NCBI RefSeq assembly: GCF_015169395.1
Contig: NZ_CP063458.1
Span: 1,922,001 to 1,986,000, forward strand
Direction of reading: 5' to 3'
DNA length: 64,000 nucleotides
Source of the DNA: Humisphaera borealis
GTDB taxonomy: Bacteria; Planctomycetota; Phycisphaerae; Tepidisphaerales; Tepidisphaeraceae
The translations under genes were made by a program, and so were the position numbers. Each line of letters starts with the position of its first letter. The first letter of the stretch is position 1. Shown one piece after another: positions 51,964-61,100 of the stretch. The notes under the pieces were generated by a model, which was not told where the DNA came from, made no database searches, and saw only the letters and a program-made list of their open reading frames with translations.

Positions 51964-53262
51964 ATGAACAATCCCATCCGGCTTCTCGTGCGATCGGCCC
52001 TGCTGATCGCCGTCTCCGTCTTCAGCGGCGGCGCGCTCGCCGATACGGCACTGACGCCCAAGGCCAATGACATCTGGGTCATGGCCGGCGACAGCATCAC
52101 CGCGCAGCGCCAGCACTCCAACTTCATCGAGACGTTCTATCGCACCCGCCACCCGGAACTGAACCTGCAATTCCGCAATTCCGGCATCGGCGGCAACCGC
52201 ACCGGCAGCATCCTGGCGCGGTTCGATTACGACGTTGCCGCCTGGAAGCCGACCATCGTCAGCATCGAACTGGGCATGAACGACGTCAGCGCCGGCGACG
52301 ACCCGGCCGGCTACATCAAGGGCATGCGCGATCTGCTCAAGCGAATCCGCGACATTAAGGCGACGCCGGTCTTCATCTCGTCGAGCCCCGTCAACGACGG
52401 CAGCCTGCCCGGCAACTGGAAGAGCGATCGATGCCGCCGTATTGATCCATACACCGTCGCACTCAAGAAGCTGGCCGAAGAGGAAGGCGTGGCGTTCGTT
52501 GACCAGTATCACCCGCTGCTGGAGATGTGGGGCAAGAACAACCCGCAGGAAGACGCCCCGGCCCCCGCTGCGGCGCCGGCTGCCAATGTTCCGCCCGCCG
52601 CCGGCGGCCCTGCCGCGGCGAAGCCCCCGGTGAAGAAGCCTTCGACCGGCAAGATTCCTCTCGGCGGAGACGCGGTCCATCCCGGCCCGGTCGGTCAGTA
52701 CACGATGGCAGCCACGATCCTGGCATCGCTGAAGGTCGATCGCGATGTCAGCTCGGCGACGCTGAAGGCCGACGGCTCGGTCGTCGATGCCAGGCGATGC
52801 AAGATCACCGACGCCGCCGCCAATAACGGCAAGCTGTCGTTCACACGGCTGGACGAGCGGCTGCCGTGGCCGGTGGACCCCAAGGCAAAAACGGCTGTCG
52901 ACCTGATGCCGTCGATCGCCGACCTGTCGCAGTACCTGTTGACGGTGAAGGATCTGCCGTCGGGCAAGTACGACGTCACCATCGAAGGCAAACCCGCCGC
53001 AACGGTGACGGCCGAGCAACTCGCCGCCGGCTGGAACATGAGCACGGTCTTCGAGGGCGCGATCGGCGAGCGGTCGACGAAGGTCCTTGGCCTGCTTTCA
53101 ACCCTGCAGGGCAAGTTGAACAACGACTGGCGTGCGGCGAGCAAGGAGAAGAACGTCGAGAAGCTGGCGGCGGCGCAGAAGGCGATCGACGAGCTCGAAC
53201 AGCAGATTCAGGCCGCGTGTAAGCCGGCGGCGCTGAAGTTCGAGATTCAGCCTGTGAAGTAG
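51964..53262 (+). CDS. Secreted SGNH/GDSL-type hydrolase
   Basis: A 432-residue protein with a signal peptide (cleavage near ALA, residue 26). The GDSL block is VMAGDSITAQRQ with Ser44. Gly is in FRNSGIGGNRTG (block II), Asn in ELGMNDVSAGD (block III) and the Asp-His pair in GGDAVHPGPVGQ (block V). This is a lipase/acylhydrolase fold, often an esterase acting on acetylated polysaccharide. A Pro/Ala insertion interrupts the segment before block V. The last 170 residues form an additional domain ending in a helical hairpin (LNNDWRAASKEKNVEKLAAA). Confidence 0.9.
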   Translation: MNNPIRLLVRSALLIAVSVFSGGALADTALTPKANDIWVMAGDSITAQRQHSNFIETFYRTRHPELNLQFRNSGIGGNRTGSILARFDYDVAAWKPTIVSIELGMNDVSAGDDPAGYIKGMRDLLKRIRDIKATPVFISSSPVNDGSLPGNWKSDRCRRIDPYTVALKKLAEEEGVAFVDQYHPLLEMWGKNNPQEDAPAPAAAPAANVPPAAGGPAAAKPPVKKPSTGKIPLGGDAVHPGPVGQYTMAATILASLKVDRDVSSATLKADGSVVDARRCKITDAAANNGKLSFTRLDERLPWPVDPKAKTAVDLMPSIADLSQYLLTVKDLPSGKYDVTIEGKPAATVTAEQLAAGWNMSTVFEGAIGERSTKVLGLLSTLQGKLNNDWRAASKEKNVEKLAAAQKAIDELEQQIQAACKPAALKFEIQPVK

Positions 53263-53278
53263 GTAGTGGAAACTGAAA

Positions 53279-53557
53279 ATGAGCACGAAGCCAGACGATT
53301 CCACCTCTGAACCACGCGAACGATCCTGGTTGATCGCGCTCCTGCTCGTCGCAATTTGCATTGCGATCATTCCGCTCGGGCTCGGTCTCCTTTTCCTGTA
53401 CTACGCACTTGTCATTGGCATGGAGGGTTCAACGGGAGCATTAAAACTAGGACTCGTTCTCGTTGCGGCATCAATCGTTTGGGCCATCTTTTTCGGTTGG
53501 CTGAAGCAATGGCTGGCAGCGCGAGGCAGCCTTGGTTCTGACCACCGTATTCTGTAG
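53279..53557 (+). CDS. Small membrane protein, unknown
   Basis: A 92-residue protein with two spans (about 18-42 and 55-75) and charged termini. It begins 16 bases after the SGNH hydrolase stop, so the two may be co-transcribed. No family recognised. Confidence 0.55.
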   Translation: MSTKPDDSTSEPRERSWLIALLLVAICIAIIPLGLGLLFLYYALVIGMEGSTGALKLGLVLVAASIVWAIFFGWLKQWLAARGSLGSDHRIL

Positions 53558-53578
53558 GAACTCCTCCCACAATCGCCT

Positions 53579-53610
53579 TCCCGCGCGCCGGCAAATACCG
53601 GCGCGCGGGA
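53579..53610. terminator. Bidirectional terminator between convergent genes
   Basis: Perfect 13-bp GC-rich arms (53579-53591, 53598-53610) with a six-base A/T loop lie between the ends of a plus and a minus gene. No U-tract. Confidence 0.7.
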
Positions 53611-53622
53611 CGCGACTTGCCA

Positions 53623-55008
53623 TCAATACTCCCGCGTCTTCGTGCCCGGCTGGGGCTGCGGGTACATGCCCTTGGCGTCGGCGACCACCGGGGCCGGCGA
53701 ATCCTTGGTCAGGGCGTCGATACCCGGGGCGAACTCGTGCTCGGAATTGAGCATCTGGTCGAACGTCACTTCCAGTCCGGTGTGCGCCGCCATGCGGCCC
53801 ATGCTGGTGACCAGGCTCGCCTCGACGCCGCGCTTCACCTCGTTGTACGGCTTGTCCTGAAGGATCGCCTCCATCAGGTCGTCCCATTCGTTCTGGTACG
53901 GGTGGGTCTTGTCGGTCGATCGCCAGATGAGGTTGTCATCGTCCGGCGTCTGGCCCTTGAAGAGGCTGGCCGGCAGGCCGCAGTCGCCGCTCTTGCTGGC
54001 GATCGCCGATCCCTTCGTGCCGTGGATAAAGCTGTGGTAGATCGTCGGGCACTTGTCGATATACCGCCCGTCGAAAATCATCTTCGCGCCATCGGCGAAG
54101 GTGTATTCGATGCCGTAGGAGTCAAAGTTCTGGTCGATGTACGGCGTGCCGTCGTCGGCCGCCTTGACGTGCCGCCCGCCGACGCCGATCGCCTTGACCG
54201 GCCAGGCGTTCTTCATCCAGCTCAGGTGGTCGATGATGTGAATGTTAAAGTCGCTGAAGCATCCGCCGCTGGCCCACAGGAAGCTGTGGAACCGGCGGAC
54301 CTGGAACTCCAGCTCGCTCATGTTGGCGGGTTTGGGGGTGGAGCGCATCGAGCCGACCGGTGCGTGCATGCGGTAGCCGCGCATGAGCAGGATGTCGCCG
54401 ATCGCGCCGTCGGTGATCCGCTTGTTCAGTTCCTGGAGGTGCCGGGCGTGGCGCGACATCAGGCCGACGCCGACCTTCAGGTTCTTGGCCGAGGCTTCCT
54501 CGGCGAGTTTCAGCAGCCGGCGGCTCTGGGCGCCGTCCGACGACAGCGGCTTTTCCATGAACACGTTGAGCTTCTTCTCGATCGCATAGGCGAAGTGCGT
54601 GGCGCGGAACGCCAGCGGCGTCGCGAAGATCGCCACGTCGCCGGGGCGGAGCGTGTCGAGGGCGGCCTTATAGGCGTCCCAGCCGATGAACTTGCGGTCG
54701 TTGGTGATCTTCACCTTGTCGGCGACGCTGCCTTCGCCATTGAGCCGCTTGAGCGAGCCCTCCAGGCGGTCGGAAAACGCGTCGGCCATCGCGACGAGGC
54801 GGGGGTTCATGCCCTTGGATTTGAGGGCGTCCATCGCCGCGCCGGTGCCGCGGCCGCCGCAGCCGACCAGCGCGATCTGCACGTTGGAGTCGCCCGCCGC
54901 ATGAACGGCCGGCACGATCATGCCGGCGACCGCCGACGCGACGGCGAACTGGCCGACCTTAATGCCGAGTTGCCGGCGGGAAAGTTGCGCGTTCTCGTTG
55001 ATGTTCAT
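53623..55008 (-). CDS. Tat-exported Gfo/Idh/MocA-family oxidoreductase
   Basis: A 461-residue NAD(P)-dependent sugar oxidoreductase. The start at 55008 has GGAGGA eight bases upstream. Residues 10-35 form a twin-arginine signal (LSRRQLGIKVGQFAVASAVA). The Rossmann motif is IALVGCGGRGTGA, and the cofactor/catalytic helix is NVFMEKPLSSDG with the EKP motif. Then come DFNIHIIDHLSWMKNAWP and YGIEYTFADGAKMIFDGRYI. Such exported members, expanded in planctomycetes, probably act on complex sugars in the periplasm. It is divergent from the sulfatase gene. Confidence 0.9.
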   Translation of the reverse strand: MNINENAQLSRRQLGIKVGQFAVASAVAGMIVPAVHAAGDSNVQIALVGCGGRGTGAAMDALKSKGMNPRLVAMADAFSDRLEGSLKRLNGEGSVADKVKITNDRKFIGWDAYKAALDTLRPGDVAIFATPLAFRATHFAYAIEKKLNVFMEKPLSSDGAQSRRLLKLAEEASAKNLKVGVGLMSRHARHLQELNKRITDGAIGDILLMRGYRMHAPVGSMRSTPKPANMSELEFQVRRFHSFLWASGGCFSDFNIHIIDHLSWMKNAWPVKAIGVGGRHVKAADDGTPYIDQNFDSYGIEYTFADGAKMIFDGRYIDKCPTIYHSFIHGTKGSAIASKSGDCGLPASLFKGQTPDDDNLIWRSTDKTHPYQNEWDDLMEAILQDKPYNEVKRGVEASLVTSMGRMAAHTGLEVTFDQMLNSEHEFAPGIDALTKDSPAPVVADAKGMYPQPQPGTKTREY

Positions 55009-55214
55009 CGAATCCTCCGAAAATCGAACTGAGTGAGATGACGTTTGGACGACCGCTAATCTACCGCGAGCCGCAAGCGGATGCACCAACCGCCGCGTAC
55101 GCCGACCGCAACAGACATTCGCCGTCGGCAAGACGTGACGGCACGCCGGCGGCGTTCATGCATCATGCCGTCATCATGCAAAACATTGGCAGGCCTGCGG
55201 CGTTGAAGTGACGC

Positions 55215-57095
55215 ATGAACGGACTTCACCCCATCGGAACGCAAACCCTGCCCCGCTTCGCCCTGCTGCTGGGGTTCGTCGTATGTCTGGCCGCGTCGGC
55301 CCGGGCGGCCGATGCGCCGCCCAATATCTTGCTCATCTATTCCGACGACCACGGCTGGGCCGATCTGGGTGCCCAGGGCGTCAACGGTGACATCCGCACG
55401 CCGAATCTCGATCAGTTCGCCAAAGACGGCGTCCGGTTCGCCCGCGGGTATGTGACCGCACCGCAGTGCGTGCCGTCGCGGGCGGGCGTTTTGACGGGGC
55501 GATACCAGCAGCGGTTTGGTGTCGAGGACAACAACAAGGGGCCGCTTCCACTGGCAGAGGTGACGATCGCCGAGCGGCTCAAGGCGGCGGGTTACATCAG
55601 TGGCCAGGTCGGCAAGTGGCACCTGGATCATGGTGGTGAAAAAGGTGCCGGCGAGAAGGGAGCCGCCGGCAAAGCTGCCGGCATGCTTCGCGAGCACATG
55701 CCGCACGGCCAGGGGTTTGACGAATACTTCCGTGGCGAACGCGGCCAGTACTACGCCTCGCACGATCTCAAGGGACAGCCGCTGGCCGATGCGCCGCAGT
55801 TGATCACCGACAACCGGTTTCGGGTGGTCGTGCAGACGGACGCGGCGATCTCGTTTCTGGATCGCCGGTCGGCCAAGCCGCAGCAGCCGTGGTTTCTTTA
55901 CCTGGCGTGGTTCGCGCCGCACGTTCCGCTGGAGTCGGCCGAGCCCTGGTTCAGCAAAACGCCGGAAAGGCTGCCGCTGGTGCGGCGGCAGGCACTGTCG
56001 ATGATCGCCGGGATGGATGACGGCCTGGGCCGTATTCGCCGAAAGCTTGCCGAGATGGGCGTGGAAAAGAATACGCTGATCTTTTTCATCGGGGATAACG
56101 GCGCGCCGCTCAAAACCGGGGCGTGGAACGGATCGGTGAACCTTCCGCTGATCGGGGAGAAGGGCATGCTGACCGACGGCGGCATCCGTACGCCATTTGT
56201 CGCGGCGTGGCCGGGCAAGCTCGCGGCCGGACAGGTGTATGAGCACCCCGTCAGCAGCCTGGATGTCGCCGCCACCGCGGCAGCGCTCGCGGGGCTACCG
56301 AAGGACGACAAGCTGGACGGCGTCAACCTGATTCCGTACCTGACCGGGCAGAACAAAGCCGCGCCGCACGAGGCGCTGTATTGGCGCTGGCGCTCCCAAG
56401 CCGCCGTGCTCGAGATGCCATGGAAGCTGGTCGCACTGGGTCCGACCGAGCGGTATCTCTTTGACGTCACTCAGCCGGATGGCGAAACGAAGAACCTGCT
56501 GAAGGACAAACCCGAGGTCGCTTCGCGACTGGAGGCCAAGCTTAAAGCTTGGAGCGCCGGTTTGAATCCGCCGGGCCTTCCGACCGAGGTTCATCCGCAG
56601 GATCAGTTCTTTTTCGAAGACCACCGGCTTTCTCCCAAGCCCGCCGGTGCAGCCGTACCGACTGCCAAACCCGCCGACGACTGGCTGTGCCGCAACGGCA
56701 CCCTTGCCGTTCGCGACGGGGCGATGTCGATCACGCCCGATACGAACGCCGCCAAGAACGCCCGCGTGTTCATCGCCAAGGCAGGCCTGGAAGTTCCCGG
56801 CCCGGTGACGATGAAACTGCTCGCCCGCGCCAAGCGAGGCGGCGCCAGCAATGTCACCTGGCGTCTGAACGGCCAGAAGGATTTCCTTCCGGAGCAGTCG
56901 GCGTCGTTCGACTGGCCGGCCGGCGACCAGTGGCGGGAGGTCAAGGTGGAGTTGCCCGCTTCGGGCAAGCTGATCCACCTGCGCATCACCCCAGACAAAG
57001 ACGCGAGCGGCCTGGAGATCCGGTCGATCGAGTTGGTCGGCAAAGACGGCGCGCGTAAGATCTGGTCGTTCGGACCGGCGAACCCCGCCGAATGA
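55215..57095 (+). CDS. Secreted type I sulfatase
   Basis: A 626-residue protein with a signal peptide (cleavage near ARA, residue 31). Asp44/Asp45 (IYSDDHGWADLG) bind calcium. The formylglycine site is Cys85 in QCVPSRAGVLTGRYQ, matching C-x-P-S-R, so an FGE maturase is needed. Other sulfatase stretches are GKWHLDHGGEKG and LIFFIGDNGAP. The chain after about residue 480 is a separate beta domain (DDWLCRNGTLAVRDGAMS) that may bind sugar. The substrate, probably a sulfated polysaccharide, cannot be named. The next gene overlaps its stop by four bases. Confidence 0.93.
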   Translation: MNGLHPIGTQTLPRFALLLGFVVCLAASARAADAPPNILLIYSDDHGWADLGAQGVNGDIRTPNLDQFAKDGVRFARGYVTAPQCVPSRAGVLTGRYQQRFGVEDNNKGPLPLAEVTIAERLKAAGYISGQVGKWHLDHGGEKGAGEKGAAGKAAGMLREHMPHGQGFDEYFRGERGQYYASHDLKGQPLADAPQLITDNRFRVVVQTDAAISFLDRRSAKPQQPWFLYLAWFAPHVPLESAEPWFSKTPERLPLVRRQALSMIAGMDDGLGRIRRKLAEMGVEKNTLIFFIGDNGAPLKTGAWNGSVNLPLIGEKGMLTDGGIRTPFVAAWPGKLAAGQVYEHPVSSLDVAATAAALAGLPKDDKLDGVNLIPYLTGQNKAAPHEALYWRWRSQAAVLEMPWKLVALGPTERYLFDVTQPDGETKNLLKDKPEVASRLEAKLKAWSAGLNPPGLPTEVHPQDQFFFEDHRLSPKPAGAAVPTAKPADDWLCRNGTLAVRDGAMSITPDTNAAKNARVFIAKAGLEVPGPVTMKLLARAKRGGASNVTWRLNGQKDFLPEQSASFDWPAGDQWREVKVELPASGKLIHLRITPDKDASGLEIRSIELVGKDGARKIWSFGPANPAE

Positions 57096-57943
57096 TCCGC
57101 GAATGGCTTCGATCGATCGCAGGAGGCGTTTTGCAAACCGACCCTCGCAACCCCGTCACGTCGCGGCGAACTGCACTGCGGGGAATGGCGGCGCTCGCCG
57201 CCGGTGCCGGTCACGTTTGGCCGGCGTTGCTCGCAGCCGAAACGCCACCCCAGGTCGAACTGCCGACCCTGACGGACAAGGTCGATCCGCAGCCGGGAAG
57301 CCTGCACCTGTGGCACCTGTACGAGTTTCCCTTCGAAAACGCGCGCGTGGGCGAACGGATCAACATCGTCGCCCGGAGCAAGGCCGGAACAAACGACTTG
57401 GCGCTCCTCAGCCCGCCGTGGGTGACGGTCAGCTTCGACCGCCAGCCCCCCGCCGGTGGCGAGCGTGGAGCGACGTATCAGGCATTCGGCTTTGCCGCCG
57501 AGGCGATCAAGGGCATCGACGACGACGGATTGGTCGGCGTCAGCGGGGTCATCGAGGTGAATCGTCCCGAGCTTTCCACCGACGAAAAGACCGCCAAAGA
57601 CCTCCACATCTTTCGGCTGTCCGAGGTTCGCGGCGGACCCATCCGGCTGAAACGATCGATCCGGCAGATGAACGATGACGTTCCGGGAATCGTCCGGGCG
57701 TCGGAGGGCCGTCTGATCGACCTGTGCAAACGGCACTCGCTGAAGTACGACTACGACCCCAAGTCGCTGGCGTGGTCGTGGTACGCCGGTCGGCTGGCAT
57801 TCACGACGATCTGCACGAAACACCCCGTGTTCAGCTTCAAGCCGGTGCCGTACGCGACGCTGAGCGTGCTGTTCGACCCCGCCAAGGGCACGGCGGTCGA
57901 GTTGATCTTCATGCGTCGCACCTGGCAGGACCCGCGCGATTAA
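57092..57943 (+). CDS. Tat-exported unknown protein coupled to the sulfatase
   Basis: A 283-residue protein whose ATGA start overlaps the sulfatase stop codon, so the two are translationally coupled. Residues 24-40 form a twin-arginine signal (SRRTALRGMAALAAGAG). The mature chain has LWHLYEFPFENARVGERINI, LLSPPWVTVSFDRQPP and WSWYAGRLAFTTICTKHPVF, and looks beta-rich. I do not recognise the family. Coupling suggests it helps the sulfatase work or act on the same polysaccharide. An alternative start is further in, but the signal would be lost. Confidence 0.65.
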   Translation: MIREWLRSIAGGVLQTDPRNPVTSRRTALRGMAALAAGAGHVWPALLAAETPPQVELPTLTDKVDPQPGSLHLWHLYEFPFENARVGERINIVARSKAGTNDLALLSPPWVTVSFDRQPPAGGERGATYQAFGFAAEAIKGIDDDGLVGVSGVIEVNRPELSTDEKTAKDLHIFRLSEVRGGPIRLKRSIRQMNDDVPGIVRASEGRLIDLCKRHSLKYDYDPKSLAWSWYAGRLAFTTICTKHPVFSFKPVPYATLSVLFDPAKGTAVELIFMRRTWQDPRD

Positions 57944-57972
57944 CACCACCCGCCGGCACGATTCCGGCCGTT

Positions 57973-58000
57973 GCCGTGCGCGGGTCCCGCGCGGCTTTTT
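57973..58000 (+). terminator. Terminator after the sulfatase unit
   Basis: A palindrome GCGCGGG-T-CCCGCGC inside a wider stem GCC...GGC is followed by five T. It lies 29 bases after the stop of the Tat-exported gene. Confidence 0.6.
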
Positions 58001-58125
58001 CCCCCCGCCTAACGCATCTCGACCAAACGTCCGATAAACTATCAAGCGACGTGTGGAGACGGTCTGCGCCTCTCTCGCGCCTGGATGGAACCACGGACGG
58101 ACCTGCAGTTTAATTGCTGATCAAC

Positions 58126-61100
58126 ATGAGCCTTCGAGCCAAGACCAAACGCCGTCTCCTGCTGCTTATCGGGGTTTGCCTGCTGGCGGGAGCGGCGGCA
58201 TTCTGGATCTTCCGCAATCCCGGCATGGCAAACGCCGCCCAGACCGCCGAACTGCGCCGTTCCGCGATGGCCGACTATGCGAAGAAGGACTACCTGACGG
58301 CGATGCCAAAGCTCAGTCAGTACCTGTCCGAGATCAAGATCAACCAGAAGGAGCCATCGGACGAAGAGCTCGAGGCGTTGTTCGCATTCGGGGACTGCCG
58401 GAGCCGGATCACCATGCCCCGGCAACAGCATTTGCGGGAGGCGAACCAGGCCTTTGAGCGATACCTCAGCTACCGCCCCAACGACGCGGCGGCGCAACTG
58501 GCCCACCTGAAGGTCCTGAGCAAGACGCCACAATTCAACGACGCCAAGAGCCTGGCCGAACGCATCCTGGAACGCGACCCGAAACACGTCGAAGCACTGT
58601 TCATTCGGGCGTACAGCATCTATCGCCTGCCCAAGCCCAAGCTCGACGATGTCGAAAGCGCTATCACCGACCTGCTGAAGGTTGACCCCGGTCATGTGAA
58701 CGGCTTGCTGCTGTCGCAGCAGATCCAGTTGCAGCGCGGCGCTTCTCCTAGGCAACTGATCGATCGGATCGAGCCGCTCGCCCGGGCCGACGACAAGGAC
58801 CCGAGATTCGAGCTGGTCGCCGCCGAAACCTATCACATGCTCGCGCTGAGCGACGCCGGCAAGGCTGACCCCGTCATGCGGGCCGAGTGGGACAAGAAGG
58901 GCCGGGAGTGGCTCCTGAAGGTGGTGGAACTGCCGCCGACGAACGCCGAGTTCGCGATTATGGTCGGCTCGTCGCTCGACCGGGTGATGATGGTCTCGCG
59001 GACGCTGCGCTATCTCATGACGGCGGTCGACGCGGCCCGCCCTGACGACGAGAACCAGGAACGGCTCCGCGAGTCGCTGATCCGCCGGCTCTGGCAGAAC
59101 AACGTCTACGCCGAGGTCATCCAGCGGACCCAGGGCCTGGACCCGGCCGACAACCACACCGATGCCGACCTGCTGGCGTATCGGGCGATCACGCTGACGG
59201 CGCAGGCGGCGTCGCCGTCGGCGGGCGAAGACCGCACCCGGCTGCTGAACGAAGCCGATGCGATCACCCGCGCCCTTCGCGCCCGGACCGCCAGCCACGA
59301 GGCCCAGGCCTGGGCAATCCTGCTGAAGCTCGACAGTGGCGAGCCCAAGGCCGCGTCCGAAGTTGTCCGCCGTTGCCTGGAAGCCCGCGAAAAGAACCCA
59401 GACAACGCCGTCGTCGCCGTCCGCCTGGCCGACGCCTACGCGCAGCAGGGGGAAACCGAAGCCGCCGTGCAGATGTGGACCTGGGCCGCCCGGATGTCGC
59501 CGGACTGGGGCTACCCTTACGCCCGCATCGCGGCGCTGCGGTTCGAAGAAGGACGGCTCGAAGAGGCCGAGCGGCTGGCCGACCGGGCGCGGCTGCTCGC
59601 GCCGACGAACCGTCAGTTCGTCGCGCTGCTGGCGCAGACGCGGTACGCGGCAATCCCGAAGAATGCGAACCCGGCCACGCTCGCGACACAGTTGGAGGAC
59701 ATCGAACGCGTGCAGAGCGCGTATCCGTTCGAGTCCGGCACGCTTCCGCTTCAGGTGACGCTGCTGGCCCGCATCAAGGGACTCGACGCGGCAAAGGCTC
59801 GCCTGGCCGAGGCGCTGGCGGCGAAGCCGCCGCTGTCGGTCGAGACGCTCCTGCGGCTCAGGACCACCAGCGACACCGAGAAGCTCGCGATGGACGAGCA
59901 GATCATCGCGGCGATCGGCACCCGCGACGGCGCCGCCCTGCCGATGGCCGCGCACCAGGCCCGAAAACTGCTGACTGATGGCAAGGCCGCCGAGGGGCTC
60001 AAGGCCCTGACCGACGCCCGCAAAGCCGCCGGCGGCGAGACCGACCCGCGCTGGCTGCTGGCGATCGCCGCCTACCAGGAAGAGGCCGCCGACCCGCGGG
60101 CCCCGCAGGCTTGGGCCGAACTCGCCGCCCGCACCCCCGACGACCTGTACTACCAGACGCAGATCCTCCGATCTCAGACCCGCTACCGCGATCGCGATCT
60201 CTGGCGGGTGACCATCGACCGTGTCCGAACCCTGACCGGCGACGAAGGCACGCTCTGGAAGCTCGAACGCGCCCGCTGGCTGCTTGCCGGCACCGAATCC
60301 GACAAGGACCGCTCTGAAGCGATCGCACTGCTCACCGAGCTCACCCAGCGCAACCGCGACTCGGCGGAGGCCCGTCGTCTCCTGGGGTTGGCGTTGGCCG
60401 GCGACCGCAAGTTCTCCCGCGCCGCCGAAGAACTTGCCGGCGCACTGCAGATGGCCCCCTCGCGCGGCGACATCGGCCTGGAACTGATCGACGCGCTGCG
60501 TAAGGCCGGCGATCTGGCCGGTGCGCGGACGCGCATCCGCGAAGTCGCCGCGATCCCGTCGCTTACCCCGGCCCAGCGCCTGCGCATCGCCGCCGCCCAC
60601 GAAGACCTCGGCCAGCAGCCCGAGGCAATCAAGGTGCTGCAGTCGTTGCCCGAAGGCGGCGAGCGCGACGCCCGGCTCGGCTCGTTGTTCCGCGCAAACG
60701 GTCAACTGGACGAAGCGATCCTCGCTTACAAGCGCGTGCTCAATGACGTGACGGCCAACCCGGAGCACATCTTCGCCGGCGCCGATTTCTTCGCCGCCAC
60801 CGGTGATTTGAAGCAGTCGCAGTACTTCCTGGATCGGCTCCAGACGATGCCGCAGTCGCGTGCGACGACGGAGATGCTGCTCGGCCAATTCGCCGAGAAG
60901 TACGACCGCGCCGACGACGCACTGGTCCACCTGAAGAAAGCGACCGAGCTGGAACCGAAGAATCCGCTGGCATGGAAGGCGCTGGGCGGGTTTTCGCTGC
61001 GGTCGCGGAAGTATGACGCGGCGATGTCGGCGGTCGATGCGGGCCTTGCTGTCGCCCCGGCAGACCCCGATCTGACGGCGCTCAAGCCGCTGATCACGAC

